A DNA stretch of 64,000 nucleotides from Pycnopodia helianthoides (lineage: Eukaryota; Echinodermata; Asteroidea; Forcipulatida; Asteriidae), in contig CM063254.1 of NCBI GenBank assembly GCA_032158295.1, positions 18,242,147-18,306,146 on the forward strand, read 5' to 3'. Below are positions 33,897 through 44,817 of this stretch, piece after piece. Positions within the stretch are counted from its first letter, which is position 1. Every line of letters starts with the position of its first letter. A model generated the notes under the pieces. It was given only the letters and a program-made list of their open reading frames with translations. It was not told where the DNA came from and made no database searches. The position numbers and the translations under genes are program-made.

Positions 33897-34063
33897 GACC
33901 TTATGCACATGACGTCATTTGAGTAGGGCGCCCTCGGCTAGAGGTCAAAATAAGGTTGCTCATTGGCTCATGCTCTGCGCCGCGCGTAAAAGATGTGTTT
34001 TCGATTGTTTCGTCATCGTTTTACCTCTAAGATGGCGGCTGGATGACGTCAATGCATAAGGTC
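33897..34063. mobile_element. MITE with TA flanks and CRE-like ends
   Basis: Inverted ends GACCTTATGCA(C/T)...TGACGTCA, flanked by TA dinucleotides (33895-33896, 34064-34065), as in Tc1/mariner-type insertions. A partial relative lies near 9141-9190. Confidence 0.75.
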
Positions 34064-34693
34064 TATAGTTGTGCCTTGAACGATGCCATGCCGACAAAAC
34101 AAATGTGAGAGCTCGGCGTGTGCAGTTTGACTATTTACTACATCGTACTATTTTTTTTAACATACCTATAATATAACGGTTACTAGGACTTAAAAAAAAA
34201 AAAAACTACAACAAGTGTTAAAAGGCAAGTAAATCAAAATGCATCTGAAATGTCCTAGATTGCACCAAAGAGCAAGTTAAACCTTTTTTTTCACGGGGTC
34301 CTGCAGCGGGCCCCAAACCCCACGACGTAAAGGCTTCACGTTCGCTGGTTCTTCTCGTCAAAACGATGTAAGCTATAGACCGTGTATACCTTTGTTTACA
34401 AAAAGAGTGACCATGAACATTCCAGGGCATTTCCTGGCAGGCAAGATACCGCACCGATCACATGGGAACATTTACATTTTGTGTCAAAACTGCCACATAA
34501 ATTAAAAAGTTAGACATATAAAATTAATTTCATTTGTTCTGCCAGTTGTCGACTGGCGGCCTCGGATATTAACTGGTACATGCTCAAACATGTGTTGGGT
34601 ACCAGGTGATATTGACATCTAGCCGACGATGGTCCTTGTGTGAACTTTGCCCTTATGACCTATATACTCCAGTGACGTCACGTGCACGGTCCA

Positions 34694-34763
34694 CTACGCT
34701 GTATCGCCCGTGGGACCGGGATCTTCCATTCCACTGTGATACTTCAATAAGTATGCGACGTAT
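34694..34763 (-). CDS. SLC46A: SLC46 exon 6 (C-terminus)
   Basis: 70 bp, acceptor TTTTTGCAG, stop TAG. It completes the last helix (LYVAYLLKY) and a short polar tail ending TGDTA. Confidence 0.82.
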
Positions 34764-37700
34764 CTGCAAAAACAAGACACAAATAAGATTCATCAGCTAG
34801 TTTATTCGGTTTAATCGACTTATAATGATGTATTAACCCTGCACCGATGCACCTGTTTTGGGCCAACGGTGTTACGTCATCCTGTCACAGAGGTGTGGCA
34901 GGCCCATTTGATAGGTTAAGAGGGTCTGTTCTGCCTTATCTCAATGATTTATGTCTGCTAAACCAGTCTGCTGTCGGCACAAGATCACAAGACCTTCATT
35001 CACAAAAGGCCATTGAACCTAGAGCGGTCAGACACAACATGCCTTACTACTAAAGCTGTGGTAGTGATCTGTGGCGCACGTGCCGCAGAGATAGGAGTTT
35101 GTGCATGAGCTATGGGGAAACATTTTTTCCACCACCCCTCCTGACCAAATTGACGACCCCGTTGATTGACACCCCTCCTAAAACGTGTGTATTGGTACAC
35201 TGCAGGATATCACGGAGTATCACGCGGTTGGGATCTACCATTTTGAAATTGTTATGTTTTTCTTGATATGTGCCAAAGCACTGTGGTTGGGTGCCTCACT
35301 GCAAGGTTCGCGTGAAAGCAATGTTCGTGTGACCAAAGTGGTCCAAAAATGTTGAATATGCGCGAGACTTGCACGCTCTATTGGACTGTGCATTGTGATC
35401 CCAACCATATGGAGTTTTACGTGGGCGATGTTTTCTTCAAATATTTTAGTTTCAATTAGTTCATTGCCAATAAAACTATGTTTGTTGTTGGGAATGTAAC
35501 ACTAAGTGATACCAAATATGAAAGTAAAATCAGTTCAACAAAATACCGAAGAAAACCCGATAATCAAACTTGAACTCGGCTTTCGGTTACTTGCAAGAAA
35601 ATTGCGAATTGTTGCCTATCTGATCATAAAACTTATGCAAACGCTTGTTTTGGTCGCGCATTGGTTACAAACTATGGCTATCCGTTTTTGATTTGCATTT
35701 ATGGCTTCCCATAGTTTTCCAACCTTGGTTGAAAAAAACCTGGGCTGTGACGTTGCAAAAGAAAGGTCTATACGTGACGTATTCTCAAACTGAAATTGTT
35801 CCAGGTTGGTAAAAAACCGTAGATTGCATGGTGTTTACTGACCGATTGAGAATGACAATCCCACATTCGAACACAATAAATCAAAGGAAAAGTTCGCACT
35901 TACAGGAAAACACAAAGTTCAATAAACAAAATGGCGCCGGAGGCAAAGAAACTGACGGTCCCGTTAAGAATATGAAGAGTTGCAGGGTAGAGATTGTCAA
36001 AGATGAGTCCAGCACACAACGTAGCGATCGCGTCCATGTTCATCAGCAAGGCCACCACGCTACCTGTATGCAATTAACAGACTTGTATCATCGTCTTGTT
36101 TCTTTCTCCCTTTTTTCGGCATTCCATAAATATGACCATACCGAGGCTAGAAGGGAAATAGTCTGGTTCCCTTCTTACAATGAGAATGTAATATCATCCA
36201 CGATTTTAAGCTGGGGAAAAAAGGTCTGACATTTTGATAACGTTCTTTTCCCATAGGTGTGGAAGTTCTACCAGCCGGTTTCATGGCGGGATGACCCGTG
36301 CGATCTGTGCACCACGCCGGGCCCGATCCCGGTGATGCCGGTGTCATCGGGGATTCTGCAACCCCATTACCTGTTTTGTTTTGTTTTTCGGTAATGCCTA
36401 TGTTACCTTGAACTCAAGTTTGAAAAAAAAAAAAAAAAAAAAAAAAAACACTGGTCCGGGATTCCTGGTATGTCATCATCATCGATCGACTACAACTCCA
36501 GCTAACTGCGTCGGACACGAAGACGGATAGATAAGTGAGTCAATGACCCTGAAATTTGGTCTGCCACCGCCCCGCCCCCTTTGCACCATTAGAAAGGGGT
36601 CCGTGTGACTCACGGTACCCTTGACCTTCTTGACTGTCTAAATGGACGTACCTGTCTCGTCATCAGAAACTAAAATCGTTGTTAATCCTTTGTAAATTAC
36701 AGCAACCATTCCGAAGACATACGTTGGGATTGAGACTAAGATAAACAAAACAAAAATCATGATCGCCAAGGTTACTATATGGGATATCTAAGATGTAAAG
36801 AGATAAAGCACACTCTAAAAAAAAAAAAAAAAACACACACACAAAATAACTCCCGGATTAGAATTGACCCATTTCCGGGTCCCGCGGGGCCTGACCCATT
36901 TATTGGTCAGAGTGACCCGGAATCTGTGTCGAAATGACCCATCAGAGATGGTTCAAACTGACGCACTAATCCGAATAAAAATCCCATTTTAAACCCTTTC
37001 CGAGTCAGCAACAACTTTCAGCCCATGATGGATTAGACTGATCCCTGTCTTTATCCGCAAGGATGAAGACAGGCATTGGTCTTACAGGCCCAATGATTTC
37101 ATTGGATAACCTTGCAGCGACATAAGCTTTCCATATTTTGTGTTATGATTGGCCCGCTCCGAAGTGACGTAGTTTGTCAGCTACCCACTGTTGATCGTCC
37201 GCTGCATGCACTACGTGTGCATTATGTTTGTAAGTAATGTGGTTTTATTCAATAGATGGATTGCAATACGCGTCATTGACCGCCATCTTTGATGTAAAAC
37301 GATGGAAAAGTGCACGCGGGTACGCGCTACGCACGACTCTCAGCCAATGATAGCTCTTCACGCGTGCACAATTCATCAAAGATGGTGGTCAATGACGCGT
37401 ATTGCAATATATGTAATGTGTGTACGTGTGTAGTAATAATATACTACGAATCTCCGTCCGTGTGAATAGGATCCAGGTCAAGGGTATATCTGGCAGGATC
37501 CTGCCAGGCGCTCAAGGCCGGTATCTGGCTCTATTCACGAGCCTCGAAGTGTGACGTCAGATGTTCAGGGTAATGATGAATCTGCAATGACCTCAGCGAG
37601 GGCGGTGTTTGGACTTCATAGAGTTGCTTAAGCACGAGAAGTAGCTCAGCACAACAACAAAAATATATGCCTATCCATGCAGACTAAAGGTCACCAGCCA

Positions 37701-39601
37701 TAATACAATTTTTCATGTACCGTCTGGTATCCTGCTCATTTTCGCTTGGCAGAAAAATTGTTAAGCTATATTCAGTGCTTAAGCAGCTTGGGCCTAGGGC
37801 TTGTATCAGATACCTACCTAACCATACGGTAGCGGTTGTTCGGGCAGTCGCGAAAATTCCAAAGTCGACGCTTGTAACCAACAAGATACAGATAACCACG
37901 GCACAGTTGTTGACGCGTGCCCATCGTAAACACGGCAGAAGCACCAGCAGGGCAACGACATTTGCTATTGCAAGGAAACCAACATAGGAACCTGTGGAAG
38001 TGGAGTATATATAGAACAAATTATATATATTTTTATCGGTGAATTTTTCTTAGTGATAATGTATAGTTCAAAACTAAACTTGTTATTACCAATCATGATG
38101 GGATTCCATCTGAAGGGTGCTTTGCTGACATATAAAACGAACACATCCTGAAACCCTGTAAGAAAAAAGCAAAGGAAATCATTGTTATGTTGGAAACACC
38201 TTTACACGCGCCTCGTGCAATAATTGTAGAGAAAATTATTTCAGTGTTGAAGATCGTGAGAGGAAAACCAAGACAGCATTGAGACTACACTCCAAAAACA
38301 AAATAATATGGCCGTATCCAATTTGGCGGCTACGGCTGTTGGTAAGGGTGTTGCCTAGGACGCACTGTATACTCATTACAACGCACCATGACGCAGACAT
38401 CTAGCCGTAAGCCGCAGTTGTGCTTGCCAATTCGGCCACGGTCTTAGGTTCACAAGAAAAGTCCAGTGCCCCAAAACTGCTTAAGCAATTTTCTGCTAAG
38501 CAAAAATAAGCAGGGTACAGTTACACATGGTGCATGTGACATAGTATTTGGGCAGGTACACTATTTTGTAAGCATAATTTTGTTGTGCTCAGCTACTTTT
38601 TGTGCTTCAAAAGCAGCTCTATATGAAATTGGGTCGATGAGTCAAAACTTACCATAAAACGCAGCCTGATGCAGAAAGTACGAGACCATCAACAGAATCA
38701 CAATCGATCTCCTCCGATCTGGTCGTTTCTTCACAGCTAAAACGAAGGACCTCATCAGCAAGTCGACACTGCAACACTCCCCACAAAATCCAGCAACGCC
38801 CTGGTCGTGCCGCCGAGGGGCGTGTGCCGAGTCCCCGCGGTCGTTTGACTGTCCACTAGTACCGAGACTGTCCACTAACAAGGGATCTGTTTCCCGGGCT
38901 GTGGATGTGCTCCCGGGAGCCTCCGCGAGTGGTCGCGTTTCCTTCAGACACAGGAGCGTGTATAATATTCCAAACAAGAAAAGCACAATCATAAGAACGA
39001 AGAGAAGTGAATAGCGATGGGCATTCAGCAGTAAGCCCGATGAAAATAATGAAATAACGGAAGCTATGAAGAGAGCCCCATCGGTAAAACCTATACGCTG
39101 TACTCGGTCCTCCATGCTAGTTATATCAGCAATGTAGCTGCAAACAGTCGTCTGGATCACGACCTGACCACCGGATGCGCCAAAACACACCGATCCTATC
39201 AGTAGGACTGGCATAGAGGTGTGAATCCACACCGAAGAAAGTAACCAGACTGTTCCGAATAGAACACCGCCCACACAGGCGATGATGATAGCGGGTTTAC
39301 GGCCGCTCCGGTCCGACCAGGCAGCCAGGACCAGACTGGAACACAAGCTCGGCACCAGCAGGGCGATGTCCGTGTACATCATCCAGCGGGCCGTGTCAAT
39401 CTGGACGGCCTCTTCCCACCGAGGATTGGCACTGAGGTTCAGGCATCCTTCGCCGTCGTCGTAGGTGATCATACAGAGCTTGTAGAAGAAAAACTGCTGC
39501 CTGCCCTGGATGAGGAAGTATATAGCAGTCATGGCGGCCAGCACTATCGGTTCCACCGTGATGCCACCCAACAGACGGCGGACGTAAATCCCAAAACCCA
39601 T
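34694..39601 (-). CDS. SLC46A: SLC46-family (proton-coupled folate transporter-like) MFS transporter
   Basis: A 12-helix major facilitator protein. SLC46 members carry folates, and in other paralogues muropeptide- or steroid-type solutes, across plasma or lysosomal membranes. Six coding exons on the - strand: 39601-38653, 38155-38090, 37991-37818, 36735-36652, 36063-35904 and 34763-34694. All are GT-AG with phases 1,1,1,1,2, giving about 500 aa with a TAG stop at 34694-34696. Exon 1 reads TVEPIVLAAMTAIYFLIQG (helix 1, family VEPV start), an N-glycosylation site (NLSA), RWMMYTDIALLVPSL, and the MFS motif AAWSDRSGRKPA after helix 2. Later exons supply KAPFRWNP, equivalent to the SLC46 PLxW block, and the remaining helices. 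Length is slightly above human SLC46A1/A3 (about 460). The substrate cannot be read from the sequence. Confidence 0.92.
35904..36063 (-). CDS. SLC46A: SLC46 exon 5
   Basis: 160 bp, acceptor GCATACAG, donor GTAAGT, leaving in phase 2. Encodes helix segments ALLMNMDAIATLCAGLIF and SFFASGAILFIELCVF. Confidence 0.88.
36652..36735 (-). CDS. SLC46A: SLC46 exon 4
   Basis: 84 bp, acceptor TTATCTTAG, donor GTACGT, phase 1. Encodes IPTYVFGMVAVIYKGLTT then VSDDETG, the position of the family's LVPADEQG. Confidence 0.88.
36813..37020. mobile_element. GGGTCA-rich MITE-like repeat, copy 1
   Basis: Begins CACACTCTAAAA and carries alternating TGACCC and GGGTCA half-sites with GGGGCCTGACCC. Relatives at 45675-45865 and 49830-50040. 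Confidence 0.7.
37055..37580. repeat. Dispersed repeat, copy interrupted by a MITE
   Basis: Shares GGCCCAATGATT, CCGCTCCGAAGTGACGTAG and GGCAGGATCCTGCCAGGCGC with 44462-44806 in the same order. The middle is interrupted by the MITE at about 37248-37410. Confidence 0.8.
37248..37410. mobile_element. MITE with TTGCAATACGCGTCATTGACC ends
   Basis: Inverted ends TTGCAATACGCGTCATTGAC plus C(G/A)CCATCTTTGATG, with internal GTGCACGCG words. A second, inverted copy lies at 44818-45672. It interrupts the repeat at 37055-37580. Confidence 0.8.
37611..37798. mobile_element. TIR element of the GGGCCCAATTTCATAGAG family
   Basis: ACTTCATAGAGTTGCTTAAGC at the left; GTGCTTAAGCAGCTTGGGCC at the right. Degenerate. 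It extends to within 20 bp of the SLC46 exon 3 donor. Confidence 0.6.
37818..37991 (-). CDS. SLC46A: SLC46 exon 3
   Basis: 174 bp, acceptor TTCCACAG, donor GTAGGT, phase 1. Encodes two membrane helices (YVGFLAIANVVALLVLL and AVVICILLVTSVDFGIFA). Confidence 0.9.
38090..38155 (-). CDS. SLC46A: SLC46 exon 2
   Basis: 66 bp, acceptor TTCTTACAG, donor GTAATA, phase 1 in and out. Encodes FQDVFVLYVSKAPFRWNPI. Confidence 0.9.
38468..38632. mobile_element. TIR element of the GGGCCCAATTTCATAGAG family
   Basis: Inverted orientation. It contains CTGCTAAGCAAAAATAAGCAGG and ends AGCAGCTCTATATGAAATTGG. Confidence 0.6.
38653..39601 (-). CDS. SLC46A: SLC46 exon 1 (helices 1-6 and central loop)
   Basis: 316 codons from ATG at 39601, donor GTAAGT in phase 1. 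It contains the SLC46 start, WSDRSGRKP, and the Ser/Thr-rich cytoplasmic loop (about residues 215-290). Confidence 0.93.
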
Positions 39602-41069
39602 CCTGATAAAAGTATGTCTCTAACTCAGCAAACGCAAATAACCACCCGGTACATAAATCAAACACTTTTTGTAGGTGATAACTTACCAGTTTTCGTTGGA
39701 TTGAAAGAACAAGGTTGGAAAGCTCACTCTTAACACGTAGGCCCTTGAAAATGAAGAATGCTTTTGGTGAAGAACAATTATTATGGGCATTTGCCTATTT
39801 TCAAGAGTGACCAACTGTAATATGGGCACGGTTTGTGTGGCAGATTGAATTGCCGAAGTCTGTCTTGTAATAATACAATATGGAAAGCTGTCCCATCACA
39901 TCCAGGCACGTAGGAAGACCACGTTCGATACACAGACTGCACTATCAGCGACGCCTGAAGACTGGCAATTTTAGACCTGAACTCATAGGAGGCCACTGCA
40001 TCTGACTGACAGGGGCAGCTGGCGTGGAGCTGTTTAGACTGGCTTCCCAGGCTGCTCATGAGACCCTACACAGGAGGAACAAGAAGCAACAGACGGGAAG
40101 GAAAAACAGCTTCGAAGTTGAACCCACTCCCCCCTCCTTCATACGTTGAACAGAATGCAGTTTCACCACCATTCACTCAATCGGACAATACTCTCCCACA
40201 TGCAACGATACCAGAAGTCAAGCTCTAAACTAGGGTGACCACATAGTAGACTCACGGGCATCAAACTATCACAGCATGACCCTGATCACACTGTACACAC
40301 TTTAAATTGATATCGGTTGTTGAAATCGAATTTATCACAACCACCACAAAAACATACTTCCCTCGATCGAGACGTGAAGACAAACCCTGGAAACCCACAC
40401 TACACTCGATGAAATAGCTTGCAGTACTGCATCTTAATCATTATACACTTTTCGTGTTAGTCCATTCTCCATGCCTAGTACACCAGCTGACTGACTATAC
40501 CCACTATTTTGACGTACATGTCCTCGGTATTGTTTGACCGTACCGGCGGAAACTACCTCCATGGTGAAAGCCACCAGCCGCGATTCCAATCTGTGGCAAG
40601 GTTGGGTTTCTGATCTCTTCTCCGCCCGTACAACGTTCTCAACTCTACCAGTCGAACTCTGGAATTTGTGGTGGGTCACCTACAATAAAAAAAAAAACAC
40701 ACCAAACAATCCCTGAATCAATTTAAAACCACAGACGGTGTAGTACTGTTCCGTACCAACTTTAGAATCGTCCCAAGTTGCAGGTATTTTACAGTAGTGT
40801 AATACTGTACATACATTGTGTGTACAATTTACGTAGATGAATGATCATTCAGTTGGATCCACTGCAGTGTCTGGACAATACAGTTGAGTCATGCTTGAAT
40901 GAAGGTTGAATTGATTTATTGACCCCCCCTTCCAATATAAGTCTAGAATAACAGTTACGTCCTCCATGCTTGGCTTCAAGGTCGATGCATATGGAAGTAA
41001 TTTTAAAGGTACTGTCAGATTGGTAAATACTACAACAATTCTACAGTACAATTACAGTACTATTATGGT

Positions 41070-41290
41070 TTTGAATCGCGGTTGGTTCCCGCTGTCATCT
41101 CGCTAAAAACGTGTGAATCGATGACGTTCTAATCTTAGTGAAAATACCATGACTTGCTTTGCTATCTCAAAAAAGTGGAACCTTTCACATGTGACTTTTC
41201 ATTGTATCTTTCTTTATAATATTGTGCAAATAAATCAGCATTACGTGGACAATTTTCTACCTCCATGCGTGGACACAAACCAATCTATGC
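41070..41290. repeat. Dispersed repeat shared with the C2CD4-like 3' region
   Basis: CCGCTGTCATCTCGCTAAAAAC, GTGAAAATACCATGA and CAAATAAATCAGCATTA recur in order at 48975-49160. Confidence 0.65.
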
Positions 41291-41307
41291 CCTACCTTTC
41301 AAGGTAA

Positions 41308-41636
41308 AGTACACCTTTGGTTTTTGGAACCGTTCGATTGTTTTAATCCTATTTAAATGTAGATACAATAAAACTAACCTGTGAAAGTTTCACTTCTTGG
41401 TCCGAAAAACCGGAGAGAATATTTCCACGCGGGAAGAATATTCCCCATAGGAATCAGAAACGCTTCTCAGATTAAAATTTTGGGGAATAAAAAGTGACAT
41501 ATTTTCCATAACCGTAGTACTTCGAAGTTAAAAGTTTCTCAAAATTCATTATACTACCCAAGGCGGCTGTACTTAATACCAAGTAAGTTTTTATTGCCAT
41601 TAATTTTCAGAGTCATTGGCAAACGTGTGCCTTCAA
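41308..41636 (+). mobile_element. MITE family B, worn copy
   Basis: Left end GGTAAAGTACACCTTTGGTTT; right end, inverted, CAAACGTGTGCCTTCAA. Mid-part TACTTCGAAGTTAAAAGTTTCTC is shared with family B. The TTAA flanks have decayed to TCAA. Confidence 0.55.
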
Positions 41637-43368
41637 CGGATCAACAATGCAATGCAGGTGCACTGAACTTTTAGAAAGTATTCACAGATTTGGTAGAAAT
41701 TATTTGGTAGTTATTCTTATAATGCCGAGTCATTGGGGGTTATGTGTGAGCGTGTCTACCCGTTGAAACCGCCGGACTTTAAAAAAAGGGATCCAGATGT
41801 TTTGACACAGCGAGGACGTCCTCGCTTCGTTTTCGTGTACAAAACCAATGGGGTCGTCGCTAAAAAAAACACGAAGTCCAAACAATGGGGGAACAAAGAG
41901 GAGTCCTCGATTTATGGGATTCATAAATAAAAGGAAAGCTGTCTGATTAATAAGCCTATGTACAGGGCAGTAAACTAAGAGACAAACTGACTTGATTCAA
42001 TCGACAAGCTTATTGACTATACAGTTGGTACAGATTCTCCTCTTTAATAATTGTTTCCGGCTGGAGAACTGACAGAGTCCAGAAATATATTTTGAAGCCG
42101 CCACAAATCGCCATTTGATGTTTCGGTTGCTGAAATTCGACCTTTGTGGACTCACTCTCTTTTCCATTTGAACTTTTAGTGTTAGCAAGAGAGAGCACAT
42201 TCATTTTTCTGTAGGAATTTCTCTCTATTTTGTAGGGAGCATGGCTCTGGCCATGCTCCAAATACTGCTAAACTTGGGAGGGATGTCCAGGAGCCCTCTG
42301 TGAGTATTTTTGTGTTTAAATCATATTTTTTGTATCAGAGAAAATGTAGTACTTTTTAGGGCTATAGCTGAATCGGGTATTTGAAAACTTTAATTTTGTT
42401 TTTATGTATTAAGCATTGACCTTTTGCTCTTCATATGACTGGGTTGTGCTATTTATATTCGTATTGTGTGCAGTCGATTGGAGGTCTAAAATTAATTCAA
42501 GTGCAGGAGATCATTTAATTTTTTAGAAGTCATCGATTTTGCCGTAGTATTTTAGTGAATGCTCCTCTTTTTAATTAGAGGTCCGGCCTCCATGCATCAC
42601 GTGCCTCTACAATAATGATGCTGACCTGGTTTCGCGGTATCCCTAATCTAAAGCCCCCACGACTTCCGTCTTCGTAATTATATAAATTAATAAACCCTTC
42701 TCATTGCAATTAACTATACCGGTACACTCAATATTTGAAAACTCCAATTGTACAGCTTCTTTAAAAAAAAAGGTCCTAATATTGGAAATGCTGACCACCT
42801 TCCGGGAAATAAAGTACGGAGCGCCCAGTCTGTCATATTTTTATATCCAGACAGGCCAAATTCGCACAAGGACAATTTTGTCGACAAGCGGCTATTATTA
42901 ACTTGGACTCATGCCCCAAAGCTTGTGTTGGGTACCACGCAATGTCGATCACTATTAAGTCTTCAATTAATAGTCCTCGTGCGAACTTGGCCGATATTGT
43001 TTCACCAAGTCGACTTAATTCAGCTGGTATGCATCTTGTAGACTTGCTGGTGTGGCAGGAGATTCTGACCCCCCAGAGATTCTATCCCCCAAACGGAAAT
43101 TGTGTTGGCTCGGTCCATAGAGCAAGGACCGGTCCCAGTACGAAAGGGTTCGACTATCAATAATAATGTATAGGCCCTATTATTTTCGTTACTCGCCTTG
43201 TACTAAACATAGGGCTCGTCGCAACATTCTTCTTGTGCCGTTGGTTTAAGAAGATCGTTTACATCACATGAAGCATCATGGCATGTATGTACCAGTGGTT
43301 GTGCGCACTGCGCCGATCAGCAGTACAATCGTTCCCATCATGCGTCACTACGTCCTGAAAAAGGTCGT

Positions 43369-43470
43369 GGCAGAGCGGTCTAGTTCACCGGACCCAAGCT
43401 CTGGTGTAAGATCAACCTCGTCCCCAGGGTGTTCGAGCAGTACGAGGTTGACCGCTCTCTCACCCTGGTA
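43369..43470 (+). mobile_element. SINE head fragment
   Basis: GTCGTGGCAGAGCGGTCTAG and ACCCAAGCTCTGGTGTAAGA match the head of the SINE at 28262. An inverted AACCTCGTCCCC...GTACGAGGTT pair follows. Confidence 0.5.
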
Positions 43471-43646
43471 TTGGATCATTTGCATATAAATTTGGGATAC
43501 GTATGCAAATTAGAATAGTCTGGCTGCTTTTCGAAATTCACATCTTCGTCATGGTCTCGTGGTCCGGTACCAGATTTAACAGCCTGTTTGTACATTGGTT
43601 GCCGGTGTCATAGGGAAATCTGTCCCCGGCGATTCTGTCCCCCATA

Positions 43647-43857
43647 TTCGCTCGGCCCCAGCGGCCTATCCAGGACCGCTGGGATGGGCTAATCAGCTTG
43701 CACAGATTCTTGTTCAGGAAGTACGTCATGCGTGCAGTGCTTGAGTGTGAGTGTGATGCATGATGGGACTGAGCATGGGGCTGAGCATTAACGTTAACGA
43801 TACGTTTGCCCATCCTAGCGCCTTTGGTTTTAAGGCAAGACGCTGGGGACGAGCGAA
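43647..43857 (+). mobile_element. MULE-type MITE, copy 1
   Basis: 211 bp with 17-bp TIRs TTCGCTCG(G/T)CCCCAGCG and a perfect 9-bp target duplication TCCCCCATA (43638-43646 and 43858-43866). Non-coding. The second copy is at 59927-60137. Confidence 0.9.
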
Positions 43858-44128
43858 TCCCCCATATGGGAAATTAACATGGGCTGAAGGAGGATGATTC
43901 AAAAGAGGGCGCCATCAGAAGGAGCTTGTACACAGTTGGCCGTATGGGGGGACAGATTCACCGGGGGGACAGAATCTCCGTCCACACGGCCGGCTGTTTT
44001 GTCCAATCAGGGTCCAAGTATAAGGAGTTTCCCTCCAAGGGTTTACTATTATTGTAAACATGGCTGGAAATAAAGTAAACCATGGGGACGAGGTTGCAGG
44101 TAAGATCTTTTTGAAACTGAGCCCTGAT

Positions 44129-44324
44129 GGGCCCAGTTTCATAGAGACGCTTCAGCTCACAAAGTAGCTAAGCACAACCAAACTATGCTTGCCGCCAGTA
44201 GGTTACCAGCCAACATACAACGCTACAGTACAATCAGTGAGTGGTATCCTGCTTATTTTTGCTTCACAGACAATTTTGTTAAGCACCTTTTCCTGGTTAA
44301 GCAGCTCTATATGAAATTGGGCCC
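44129..44324. mobile_element. TIR element GGGCCCAATTTCATAGAG, best copy
   Basis: 196 bp. Ends GGGCCCAGTTTCATAGAGAC and, inverted, GGGCCCAATTTCATATAGAG. Internal GGTTACCAGCCAA and TGGTATCCTGCTT. Confidence 0.8.
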
Positions 44325-44461
44325 GGTTTGACAAGTCTTTTTGTCCGAAAGCCAGCACAGTATTGCACGATACATCGCCCTTGTGTGGCTGATATTATTT
44401 CTAAGAAAGTCACATAGTTCGTGGTCAATTCGTTTGTTCGGCTCAAGACTGGTCCCCTGTG

Positions 44462-44806
44462 TTTATCTGCAAGGATAAAGACGGGCACTGGTCTTTTTAC
44501 AGGCCCAATGATTTTATTGGATAAACATGCAGTGACGTAAGCTTTCTATATCTCTGCTAAGATTGGTCCGCTCCGAAGTGACGTAGTTTGTCAGTCACCA
44601 ACTTTCGATTGTCTGCTGCTTAATGTTTGTATGTTTGTTTTATTCCCTATGTACATACACGTGTATATTAATAGACTACGAATCTCCGTCTGTGTGAAGG
44701 AATGCGAGGTCAGATGTACATCTGGCAGGATCCTGCCAGGCGCTCAAGGCCTGTATCTGGCGTTATTCACGAGCCTCAAAGTTTTGACGTCAGATAGATG
44801 TTCAGG
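44462..44806. repeat. Dispersed repeat, uninterrupted copy
   Basis: Same order of words as 37055-37580 but without the MITE, so this copy represents the pre-insertion state. Confidence 0.8.
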
Positions 44807-44817
44807 CTAGTTCGATT

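Larger units (their letters stand above)
32632..34693. other. Intergenic between ABRAXAS start and SLC46 end
   Basis: About 2 kb. It should hold the ABRAXAS promoter and the SLC46 3' UTR. It contains a family B fragment (about 33140-33190), a family B copy, and a 167-bp MITE. No other gene seen. Confidence 0.55.
34764..38652 (-). other. SLC46 introns with repeats
   Basis: 34764-35903 shows nothing recognised. 36064-36651 holds a run of about 28 A (36422-36449). 36736-37817 holds a GGGTCA-rich element, a repeat shared with 44462-44806, a nested MITE and a GGGCCC-type TIR element. 38156-38652 holds another GGGCCC-type element. Confidence 0.6.
39602..43600. other. Intergenic upstream of SLC46
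   Basis: Likely holds the SLC46 5' UTR and promoter (not located). Also a repeat (41070-41290) shared with 48975-49160, a worn family B copy (about 41308-41636) and SINE pieces near 43369-43470. Other open frames have no recognisable motif. Confidence 0.5.

Noticed and set aside
36422..36449. Poly(A) run as the tail of a processed retrocopy
   Set aside because: No cDNA-like coding sequence or target duplication lies upstream of the A run; it is probably a simple-sequence tract.
39396..39665. 89-codon open frame on the - strand
   Set aside because: Overlaps SLC46 exon 1 in another frame; the SLC46 frame has clear family motifs.
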